Part shown: piece after piece, positions 21,840 through 32,700 of the stretch | How the letters are laid out: the number at the start of each line of letters is the position of its first letter | How positions within the stretch are numbered: position 1 is the first letter of the stretch | From: Paramoeba atlantica | Taxonomy: Eukaryota; Discosea | Direction: 5' to 3' | Assembly (NCBI GenBank): GCA_977017575.1 | Contig: CDRNVI010000164.1 | Location: 62,001-126,000 of the forward strand | DNA length: 64,000 nt | Program-made: the position numbers and the translations under genes | The notes under the pieces: generated by a model | Seen by the model: the letters and a program-made list of their open reading frames with translations, nothing else | Told to the model about the DNA's origin: nothing | The model's database searches: none

Positions 21840-24829
21840 TTAAAAATTTGTATGCCAAACCACAATTTGAAATGGAATTTGAGAGATCATGGAATAAGAA
21901 TTTCCATAAACACCAATGATAACTTCATTATCTATCCCAATAATTTTTAGAAGAAAAAAAAAAGAGAGAAAGTGAATTTTTGTTTTTAGAAAACCTGAGT
22001 ACTCTCCTTGAAGATCAATTTGATGAACTGCAGATTGATTTCGATCAACAACCTCAAAAGTACTCAAAGTTGGAATCTCTTTCATTCCCAAAAAAACCCA
22101 TAAAAACCCTTCAGTATCTCTTTCTTTCACTGCAACTGAAAATCCAACAGCTTTAGGAATGTAGACACGAAAATAAGACCATTCATTGCGCATCACATTT
22201 TGAGTTGAGATTCTCCCACTAAGAGAAAAAAAAGATCAACAATGATATTCAAAACAAAAAGAAAATCAGAACTCTCAAAAAACCTTGTTAAAGGATGAAG
22301 AGGTGACTTACAACCAGCACCCACCCACCCATCATCACAAATACAACTTTTTGAATTTCCAGAACAAGAACCTTTTGCTCCGTGTGGACAAGAACAACTA
22401 TTATCAAAGGCAATTGAAATTTCATATTCACAAGCAGAGTAACCATAAACACCAATGTGCCTTTTGAAAAAAAAAAAAAAAAAGAGAGAAGTTAAAAAAA
22501 ATAGAAAGAAAAATGAAAACAAAAAGAAGTTTTTTTTCAAAACCATTCAGAAGACCCAGGAGAAGGAATAGTCAACTGCAATTCAGATTCAGTGGAAAAA
22601 TCATGCAGATCAAAATTTACAAAGTTTGGAAGAAAGGTTTCTTTCACATACAAATCACAATCAGCATCCTCCTCCTTCTGCAAAAGTGAAAAAATGAGTA
22701 AATCAACACAAACTGAAATTGGCGAAAATATCTTCTCCTCTGAAGATCTTCAAAAAACAAATTTAAAACACAACAAAAGTTGATTTACCTGAACAACGTG
22801 GATTGAAATTTGATTCTGTGTATCTAATTTCAAATAATAGAAATTCCATGCCCCTTTATCAACATACCTAAATCAAAAAAAAAGAAGAGAAAAAAAATGT
22901 GAGAGGGAGAAATAAAAAATATCTTCAAACAATTTCACAAAAGAAAAAGAAAAAAGAACCCTTCAGTTAACTCTCCAACGGGAAAGGGGGTCCTCATTGT
23001 TTCACAAGAAAGACCAGAAAAATGCTTGATACATTCACAGCCACCATCAGAACAGAACCCTTTTTTTAGAAAAGACAACAAAATTAAGATGATAAAATAA
23101 TAATGAATTGGAGAGAAGAAATGAGAGGAAAAGGGAAGAGAAGAACCATGAGAAGAACAGTGGTTAATACATTCCCCTGTGTGAGCTGGATACTCAGTTG
23201 CCCCAACAGAATAAGTGGAAGACTCTCGACTGTGCACACTAAAGAAGTAAATTGTATCTGCAAGCGGCTTTTTTTGGAAAACAAAAAGAAAAAAAAAAGA
23301 ATATTTAATTTTTAATTAAACTCTTCTCTCAGATTCAAAAAAAGGATTTGTTGAAAAAAGACATTTCAAAAAAAGGGATTTTACCTGCGCAACAACAATA
23401 TCCAACACTGTTTCCTCCACATTCAAAGGGGTCACATAATCATAATCATACAAGGAAGGAAGCCTTCCAGTCGCAACATAGAGATCAGATTCGTGTGTAT
23501 CATCTCCATTTCCAGATAACATCAACTCAAATTTGACACGGTAAGGATTACTACTTGTTAACAAACCAAAATGTTCCCTTTTTTTAATTTGTGCAAAAAA
23601 AAAAAAGATTAGAAAAATCATTTTTTTGAACTCTTTTGTGTGGCAGAAAAAAGAGAAATCAGAAAAAAAAATTGTGTACCATCCTTTTGCATGAAATTTA
23701 CTTCGACGATCTCCAGATTGAACCAAATCATACCGTTTGTCACAATTCACACCAGCAAACCCATTATAACACTAAAAAGAATAACAAAATTAGAAACAAG
23801 AAAGGAGAGAAGAAATGTGAGAGAAAAAGGAAACCAACCTGACATAAATTTGCATGTGCAACACACTCCCCATTTTGACACATTCCACAAACAGTTGAAA
23901 GTTCATAAGAGAAAGTAAAATCACATCCTTTGTATCCATAAATTCCAAAATAATATGTTCCAACTTCCAAAAGAAAAAGTCAGAGAGAAAGAAAAAGAAA
24001 AATCAGAGAAGAAAGAAAGAAAGAAAGAGAGAGAAGAGAAAAAAAAATTACAAGCATTTGGGACATCCAAATAAGATATTGTTTCACTTTCAACATCACG
24101 AGCAAGATAGCTATTGTTTCAAAAAAAAATTCATCTCCTGCCTCTTTCTCTCTCTTCTTCTCTTTTCGCTTTTTGTTCTCATCTGAATTGTTCAGATCCT
24201 TATTTGACTTCTTTGGATTCTTTTCTTCTCTCTCTTCTTCTCTCTTTCTCTCTCTTTCAATTAAAAATCAAGAAAATATCTATTTCATGGTTCATCTCTG
24301 ACCTTTCTCTCTCTCTTTCAATTCAAAAGAACAGAAAAAAAAACCTTGCACGATTTGGATATCCACTCTTTTGAACATAAATGTCAACATCACAAACCGC
24401 AGCATCTGAACTTGCTTGTGTAACAGTTGCAATTACAGAAAGAAGGCCTGAGAAGCAAAAAAGAAAGAGATGATTTATGTTGAGAGAAAAAAGAGACAAA
24501 ACCAACAACAAAGAAAGACAACAAAAGAGATCATTTTTTTCTTTTTCAAAAAAAGAAAAAAAAAGAAAGAAAAGGAAAGAAAAGAAAAAGAAAAAGAGAA
24601 TAAAACTTGTCACTTCAACTGGGAAGATTTTCCATCTTCCAGAAGGGACATAAGTTGAATATTCTTTCTCTGGAACAACTTGTTGATCAAAAAGAAGACA
24701 ATTCTCCCCTTCCCACCCCCGCTCGCACTCTTCCTCCTCAAACTGCAATTGAGATTGTGCTTGCCCAATGAACAAAGCAAAGAGGAAGAGGAAAAACAAT
24801 TTCCCTCTCAAAGAAGAAAGAAAGACCAT
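21840..24829 (-). CDS. Secreted protein with alternating EGF-like and beta-sandwich modules
   Basis: About 13 exons. The chosen start (24829) gives a signal peptide, MVFLSSLRGKLFFLFLFALF, ending near GQAQS; an upstream in-frame ATG at 24877 would add 16 basic residues. Four modules of about 100 residues carry the pattern D-x-D-[IL]-Y-V ... [YH]-x-G-[IV]-[YH]-G-Y, like bacterial PPC-type domains (my inference). They are separated by EGF-like units such as CGMCQNGEC..CQCYNGFAGVNC and CICDDGWVGAGC. The last exon encodes VIIGVYGNSYS and ends VVWHTNF. It is probably exported to the surface or extracellular space. A paralogue with the same exon plan lies at 41162-43802. Confidence 0.78.
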
Positions 24830-25090
24830 TCTTCTTTTGTTCTTTCTCTCTTTCTCTTCTCTCTTTCCCAAAAGCAAAACACAAAAAAAACAGAGACGGT
24901 CAAAAAGCGTTTCTCGAAAAAAAAAAATAGGACTCTAAAATAAATAAAAGTTTCTAAATCAATTTCTAACTCTTTTGCATTTTTCCAAAAGGACGAAGAA
25001 CGAATTTGATTTTCTTCGAATATTTGAGTTTCGCTTTTTCCGCTTCTTTTCTTTCTGTTTGGTTTTTCTTTTGGTTTTTTTGGTTTGAGG
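24830..25090. promoter_or_regulatory. Divergent intergenic region
   Basis: The 261 bases between the EGF-module gene (minus) and the carrier gene (plus) should contain both promoters. It is T/C-rich towards each start; no specific element is recognised. Confidence 0.35.
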
Positions 25091-25802
25091 ATGGAAGATC
25101 AAGAAAAGAGCAAATTTCGAAAAAATGTTTGGCCAAGAATCCGAAATTTCATTGGAGGTTACTTCAGTGGAATGGCACTTGTGATGGCTGGCCATCCCTT
25201 TGACACAATCAAAGTCCGTCTCCAAACAGAAGGAAAAGGTGGCAAGTTTTCTGGACCATTAAATTGTCTTCGAGTTACAATCCAAAAAGAAGGACTTCGA
25301 GGTCTTTATAAAGGAGTTACTCCACCACTTTTGGCGACAGGAGTTGTCAACAGTTGTCTTTTTGGTTTACAAGGGCTTTCCATCCACCATCTTAAAAAGA
25401 TTCGAGGGAGAGAGAATGAAGTGACGCAGGTTCAAGAAGTTGCTGTGAGCGCTGTCTTTACAGGGTTCTTGATTTCTTTTCTTGTCACTCCAATGGAAGG
25501 AATCAAAGCTCGACTCCAGGTTTTTCCCCCCTCCCTCCCCTCAAAACTCAACAACTGCTGAAAACACTTTCTTCTCCACATTTCTAATTTCTTCTTTCTA
25601 CTCAAAAAAAAAACAAAAAAAGGTTCAATACAACGCGAAAGGAGACGTCGCCAAATTCAAAGGCCCAATCGATTGTATCAAAAAGGTTGTCAAAGAACTC
25701 GGAATCCAAAGAGGGCTCTACCGCGGCTGGGTCCCCACAACTCTCTGCCGAATGTCAAACTACAGCTATTTTGGAACATATGAAATGATGAGAAGATATT
25801 TG

Positions 25803-25833
<31 letters not shown>

Positions 25834-26265
25834 CTTCTTCTCCCAAATTGACTCTTGGGGCAAGTCTTGTTGCTGGGGGGACTGCTGGTGTTGCTTATTG
25901 GTTCAGTTGTTATCCTCTTGATGTTGTCAAAAATCGAATCATGGCAGGTTTTTTAACATTTTTTTGTTCTCAAATTTTATCATTTTTTGTTTGTTGTTGG
26001 TTTTTTTTTGGAATAATATCTTTTGAGTTGTTTTCTTTGATCTTGAAAATAAATGTCTTTCTTTTCTTCTCTCTCTCTCTCGGCAGCTCCAGATACAAAT
26101 CCACCAAAATATCGAGGAGTGTTTCATACTTCTTCTGTGATTTACCGAGAAAATGGAATGAAAGGTTTCTTTGTTGGATTTACTCCCGCTTTGTTACGAT
26201 CAGTCCCTGCGAATGCTGCTTGTTTTCTTGCTTATGAAGTTGTCATGCATTTGCTCCCTGAATGA
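25091..26265 (+). CDS. Mitochondrial carrier (SLC25), carnitine/ornithine carrier-like
   Basis: Three exons: 25091-25519, 25623-25947 and 26087-26265, giving 310 residues, the usual length for the family. The three signature repeats are HPFDTIKVRLQT, TPMEGIKARLQ and YPLDVVKNRIM, each followed by the matrix-helix pattern (GLYKG, GLYRG, GFFVG). Repeat 2 has Glu in place of the signature Asp, as in carnitine/acylcarnitine and ornithine carriers, to which overall similarity points; the substrate is not certain. A Ser run encoded by (TCT)n at about 25805-25841 lies in the loop before repeat 3. It acts in the mitochondrial inner membrane. It converges on the gene ending at 26578. Confidence 0.93.
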
Positions 26266-26577
26266 TCAGAAGTCGAAACAACAAAAAATCCTATTTGCTC
26301 TTCTTTATTTTTTAGGAGAGAGCCTCTCTCCTTGCTCCTTTCATCTTTTTATGCATTGAAAACCGCTGCACAAAGAAGAGAAGCAACATTCCCCCAACTC
26401 CCATGCTCTTTTCCCAAAAAAAAAACAGATCAAGGAATCTCTGTTGACAGCAGAGAGCCTTGTCCAATTTCTAAAAACCAAAAATAAACCAAACTCAAAA
26501 AAAAAAAACTCAAATCATTTTTTTTGTTTCCAATTCTTCTATCATTATTCCTTCAGTTTCTTGTTTGTTTTGTTGTT
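26266..26577. other. Convergent 3' intergenic region
   Basis: The 312 bases between two convergent stops hold A and T runs and no gene or repeat that I can recognise. Confidence 0.5.
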
Positions 26578-29267
26578 CTATTGTTCTCGTTCTAGATCTT
26601 TTTGTGCAATTTGTTTGTCCCAAGTTGGAAGTGGGGGTGGGAGATTTGAAGAGGATTCTCCACTTTCTTTCTTCTCCTCTTTCTCCTCTTCTTCTCTTTC
26701 TTTCTCCTCCTCTTCTCTTTCTTTCTCCTCTTCTTCTTTCACTTGATTTTCCACTCCCTCATCTTCTTTCTTCTCCTCCATCCTGTTTTCTGTCTCTTCT
26801 TCTTGTATATCCGACTCCTCTTCTCTTCTCACTAGATCTTCCTCATCTTCAAATTGATCCATTTCCATAATACTGCTCTCATCATCTTGTTTGCGATTTG
26901 ATCGTGATGGAGAAAGAGAAGGAAAGGAGAGTAATGAGGAAGAAGAACGTTCTTCTTCTTCATCTCCTTTCTCAGTTTCCTCTTTTTTCTCTATTTGAAC
27001 CTTTTCCACACACATTTTCAAACTTTGAAAAGAAAACCTCAAAAACTTCTCTGACTCACTTGCAAAACAAAATTCTTCACTTTTCTCATTTCCCATTCGA
27101 ACCACAAAACAAAATTTCCCTTCTTGGTCTTTCTCATTCGGTCTCCGCCCTTCTCCCTCTCCTCCTTTCTTCTCTTTCGTGCTTCCCTCTTCCTCCTTTT
27201 CTCCCTTTTGATCCCCATCTTTCTCTTTCTTTTCCCCACCCCCTTCTCCCACAATCCAAATTTTCTCCACTTCTCGACACACAAACTTTTCAACCTCCCT
27301 CTTCCTCTCAATCCCAAAATAAGTACTCACATTTTCACAGACAATCAATTCTCCTTCAACTCTCAAATGTACAGGAACCCAATCTTGTAAGAGAACCCCT
27401 CTCTCCCAGAAAAAGAGGGAGGGATGTTTCTCTCCTTTCTCTTTCTGGTATTGATGAAAGAGATAGGAACTGATTATCTCGACCGAACTTCTCCTCTTTT
27501 GATTAGGAGATCTAATTTCTCCATTTCCTCCTTCTTCCTCTCCTCTTCTCTCCTCTCTTTCTTTTTCTTTTTCTTTTTCTCCATTACCAGCCCCCTTTTC
27601 TTCTTTCTTTTGATTCTCAATCTTCCTCCACAGCTCATACAACCACTTGTCTCTCTTTCCCTCAGAAGGGCTCCCAAAATAATACTCTCTCTCCTCTTCT
27701 CCCTCCCTTTCTTTCTCTCTATCTTTGAGAAAAACCACGAAACCATAAATTGACTCGAGATCCTGAAGAGAAGGTTGTTCTGTTGAAGAGAGAGACGAAA
27801 AAAGAGACGAGAAAGGGTTGGAAAAAGAGAGAGAAGAAGAAGAAGAATTTTCAAACAAAGAGGAAAATGGGTTTCTTAAAATCGCCGTTTGGGGCTCTGC
27901 CAATTTGTTCAATCAAAAAATCATTCAATAAAAAGAAAAGAGAAAAAGGAAAGAGAAAAGAAAAGAACAAACCACTCTCTTGGAGAGTTTCATCATGTAA
28001 ACGAATCCCAGGGAAATTTGTTCCATCAACTTGGGGAATAGAAACTGAACTTGCAGAATCAGATGATGATTGGGAAGAAGAAGAAGAAGAAGAGAGAGAG
28101 CTTGCAGTGGAAGATGAAGATGAAGAAGAAGAAGAAGAAGAAGAAGAAGAAGAGGGAGAGCTTGCAGTGGAAGAAGAAGAAGAAGAAGAAGAAGAAGAAG
28201 AAGATCCAGATGAAGAAGTGGAACTGGAAGTGGAAGAAGAAGAAGAAGAAGAAGGGAGAGGAGAGAGCGGGAAAATAGCACCAATATCCTGAAAATAGAG
28301 TCTCTTTTTTGAATCAACTCCAAAAGTTTGTTGAATTGACCATTCAATTCCTAAAGAAGAAGAAAAATCAAAATTTGAAAGAAAAGAAGAAGAAATCATT
28401 TTAAAACAAAAGAAGAAATCATTTTAAAACAAAAGAAGAAATCATTTTAAAACAAGAAGAAAGAAAGAAAAGAAAACCATCTTCGATCAGAGAGATTGTA
28501 CAAGGCCGCCAAGCGTGAGAAAGAAGACGACTTGTTTCCCAAAAGAAAAGAGAATTTTCTTTGTTTGTTTCGACACTTTGTTCCTCAATTTTTTCTTCAC
28601 AACTGATCAAAATGAAAAAGAGAGAAAATTTTTTTTTAAAATTAAAAAAAATATTTTAAAAAATTATTTTGAAAACAGAAAAAGAAAAGAGAAAAAACCT
28701 TAAGACAATACAATCTTCTTTCTTTTTTTCTCCCCTTTCAACTCTTTCTAAAATTCTCTTCAAAACCTTCTCCTCCTCTCCCTTCTTCTCTCCTTTCTCC
28801 TCTCCTTTCTCCTCTCCATTCTCCTCTCCATTCTCCTCTCCTCTCTCCTCTCTCTTTTCCTCTCTCTTTTCCTCTCTCTTCTCCTCTCTCTTCTCCTCTC
28901 CTTTCTCTCTTATCTTCTCTATCTCATTCAAAACCAAAACATCAGAAATTAAAACAATTTTCTCTTCAGAAACGCGGATAAGAAGAGTCTCTCTCTCTGT
29001 ATAAAACCACACTCCGAGAGAGAGTTGCTTGAGAGAGAAACAAACTGATCCTTGTTCTCTTTCTTTGTCTTTTTTTTTTGAAAAGAAGAGGAAAGAGAGA
29101 AAGAAAAGAGAAAGAGAAAGGAGAAGAAAGAGATGAGCAAATGAAAGAGAAAAGAAAAGTAAAACAAAAAAACAAAAACCTCGAAACAGAAGAACTCCTT
29201 GTTGAGAGAGAGAAGACTGATTCTCCAACTCATTCACATCACATCGAAAACCAACTCTCCTTTCCAT
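26578..29267 (-). CDS. Unrecognised Ser- and Glu/Lys-rich protein, possible PH-like segments
   Basis: At least five exons read continuously on the minus strand: MERRVGFRCDVNE..LLFRG, then a segment with VWFYTERETLLIRV and a GEEKREEK repeat, then NSLFFWETSRLLSHAWRPC, then GIEWSIQQTFGVD leading into a long Ser tract, then a last exon of over 430 residues. The last exon contains VPVHLRVEGELIVCENV, FCFVVRMGN and FGSPSEGKRDKWLYELW, which look like strands and the C-terminal Trp helix of PH domains, but this is weak. The protein ends in acidic repeats and LPPPLPTWDKQIAQKDLEREQ. The intron before exon 4 contains three copies of an ATTTTAAAACAAAAGAAG-type 24-mer. Splice sites fit; the 5' end is tentative. 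Confidence 0.5.
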
Positions 29268-29700
29268 TCTCTCTCTTTTCCTTCTCTTGATTTCTTTTCT
29301 CTCCTCTTTCTTTCTCTTTCTCTTTCTCTTTCTCTTTCTCTTTCTCTTCCGATCCCTTTCCTTTTCCTTGTCTCTTTCAGTAAAAAAACAAAAATAAAAA
29401 GCACAAGAATTCGAAGAAAAATTCTCCTTTTTTCAGAATCGAACTCACGACCTCTTTTTTCTCCTTTTTTCAAAGGACTTTGAAAAATGGCTTTGTGGAA
29501 AATGGTTTTTTATTTGGGAATATTTACGCGTAAAAAAAGACCATTTTACAAGTCAAAAAGAAAAAGACAAGAATAATTTTTCAAAAATGAAAATATTTTT
29601 TTTGTCAAAAAAAAAAATTGGATGTTTCCCAAGATCAAAAAGTTCTGGGTTTCTAAAATTCTGTTCCAAAAACGATTTGGTTTCTTTTCTTTCCAATCTT
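29268..29700. other. Intergenic, T/C-rich with no gene found
   Basis: This 433-base stretch lies between two minus-strand genes. It has CTCTTT repeats at 29305-29350 and a B-box-like GAGTTCGATTCTG on the minus strand near 29435-29450, but no A box or cloverleaf surrounds it. Confidence 0.4.
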
Positions 29701-32700
29701 TCAGCAACCACCACCAACATAAGGTTTTCGGGCTTTCAAACGGAATTCCTTTGGATCAAAACCACGCTCTTCTGCTCCATAGATTGCCCAGGGAGGAGTT
29801 GGTTTCATGTAATCAACAGCAGAAAAGGGTTTTCCTTCCTTGATCAGTTCCTAAGAAAAAATGGAAAATTGAGAGAGGGAAAAAAGAAAAAGAGAGAGAA
29901 AAAGGGCACAACAGGAAAAGAAAAAAAGAAAAAAAAGAGAGAGAAAAGGGCACAACAAAAAAAAAAGAAAAGAAGAAAAAAAAACTTGAAAACGAGCGTA
30001 ATCAATCCAGGTATGCCATTTCCCGTCAATCAAAAAAGTGTCCTTTCTTGCCAACAAGACACAACATGAATGTTCATGTTCAGCAGCAATTTCATATTCA
30101 CCTTTTTTTCCAAGAGAAAAGATAAAGAGAAAAAAAGAGAAAAGAGAAAAGAGAAAAGAGAAAAGAGAAAAGAGAAAAAAAAAGAACAGAGAGAATTGTT
30201 TCAGTAAAACTTATCAAATTGAAGAAAAAAAGAGTAAAAGAACCTCCCAATTGTTTTTCCAACTCTTTACAAAATAAGACAACCTTTTGAAAATAATTTG
30301 AACAATTTGAAAAAAAAAAAAATTCAAAGATCCTTTTCTTTTCTCTATTTTTTCCTTTTTTCTTTTCTATTTTTCTTTTCTTTTCATAATTTAATTTAAA
30401 ATAAAATCAACCTCTTCATGCCAAGGAACATTTTTCATTCCAATCGGAGGTTTTTTTCCACCACAAAAAGTCACACCTTTTACTTCAACAAATCCAGGAG
30501 TACCTCGTTGAATTAACTTCACATAACCAGGAAGATCACCGATATTGTATTCTATTTAAAAGAATGTGAGCGAAAAGGAGGGGGAACAAAAAGAGGATAA
30601 AAGAGAGAGGAAAAACAATATTTATATTCAAAGAAAAAGAAAAAGAAAAAACAACAACAAAAATATCATCTCTCTTCAACTAAAATTAAAAAATAAATAA
30701 TAAATAATAAAATAATAAAATAATAAAATAATAAAATAATAAAATAATAAAATAATAAAATAATAAAATAAACCTTTAATAAGAGTCATTCTAAAAACAG
30801 TTCTCTGTTTATTTTCCCGAAGAGCATCAATAGAACCCAAAAATCTTTCCCAAAAATCATCAAAAAGAGGCCGATCTACCTTTTTTAGTTCTTCTGGGTT
30901 TGCTGCATCAACACTACCAAAGAAGAAAAGTTTTAGAAAAAGAAACTTTGAAATTTGAAAAAAAATTTAAAATTTTTTAAATTTTAACATTCGAAAAGAC
31001 AAAAATGGGTCTTTTTGTTGTCCTCTTTCAATAAATCCTCTCAAAATTCCACAACAAATTTCTTCTCATTTTTCTTCTTCCATCAAATTTAAATTTAAAA
31101 CAAAACCAAATTACCTAATATACATTTGTGTCACAGGACGAAGAGTCCTCATCTGCTCAGGAAACTGCGCATTCGTCACCAAAAAAGAAGAGATATCTTT
31201 TTCATGTAAAAGATCCAAAAATCGATTTATCTCGGGGTAGATAATCGGCTCTCCGACAAGAGAGAGAGCACAATGTTTTGGGACGTATGCTTCAGCTAAT
31301 CTCTCAGGTTTTACTCCTCTTGCTCCCTGGGAAGAGAATGAAATTTATTTGAGAGAAATGAGAGAGAGAGAAAGAAAAGAGACAAAATTGATTTTTGAGG
31401 GGAGAGAAATGGAATAAAAAGACAGAGGAGAGTGTGAGGAGAGAGAGAGAGAGAAGAGAAGTTGTCTCAAACCTTAAATTCATTGATCATTTTGACATGA
31501 TTTGCAATTGCTCCATCAACAATCATTTCTGGAGGGTCCATTTTCCATCTCCATTCTCTCCCAACCTAATAAGAAAAATAAATACAACTTCAATTTGTCC
31601 CCAAAATATAAAAAGAAAAGAAAAGAAAAGAAAAGAAAAAACAAAATAGAATAATAATAAAAAATAAAAAAAAAAATAAAAAACAAACAGGATTTTTATG
31701 ATGACGCCAACAAAACACACATTTGTTCGCACAAGCAAGACTTGGTGTTGTTTCCATACAAAGATGACTTTCAATTCCATAAAAAGTGTGTTTGTAACAC
31801 CCTCCATTTCCTTTTAACATACTAAAGAAAAGTAAAAAATGAATAAAAATTGAATTCAACAACAAGATAATTCTATTCAATGTTAAATAATTATTCCAAA
31901 ATAATAAAAATAAAAAACTTATTCATAAATAAAGAAATAAAGAAAGAAATAAATAAAATAAATAAAATAAATAAAATAAATAAAATAAATAAAATAAATA
32001 AAATAAATAAAATAAATAAAATAAATAAAATAAATAAAATAAAAATAAAATAAAATAAAATAAAATAAAATAAAATAAAATAAAATAAAATAAAATAAAA
32101 ATAAAAATAAAAATAAACAACAAAAAATAAAAACACACAAAAAAAAAAAACCTTTTTGTCCAACGACACATCTTAACAGCACTATGCCCCCCAACAACTT
32201 GATATCTCTGTTTAGTCAAAATATCTCTTTGTCCCTTCGAAATCATTGTCTTTCCCGTTCTTTCTGTCTCATTTGCTTCTTCTTCATCATCTTCTTCTTC
32301 TTCTTCTTCTTCGCCTTCTTCTGTTTTTTCTTTTTTTGTTTTGTTTTGGGTGAGTGCGCTCTCATTGATGCTGGAGCCTGTGGAAAAGAAAAAGAAAACA
32401 GATTAGAGAGAAAATATGGGGGAAAATAATTGAACAAAAACAAATAAAAATAAAAAAAAATAATAAAGAAATAAAAAATAAAAAATAAAAAATAAAAAAT
32501 AAAAAATAAAAAATAAAAAATAAAAAATAAAAAATAAAAAATAAAAAATAAAAAATAAAAAATAAAAAATAAAAAATAAAAAAAAAGAAATAAAATAAAA
32601 AATAAATAAAATAAAATAAAATAAAATAAAATAAAATAAAATAATAAAATAATAAAATGAAATAAAATGAAATAAAAACCCATATCCTCAAGATCAACAA

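Noticed and set aside
26578-27753. Leu/Pro/Ser-rich plus-strand frames opposite the Glu-rich gene
   Set aside because: They are antisense shadows of a long minus-strand exon with Glu/Lys runs and have no domain.
29400-29520. Possible tRNA gene on the minus strand
   Set aside because: Only a B-box-like GAGTTCGATTCTG is present. No A box, acceptor pairing or anticodon arm can be folded.
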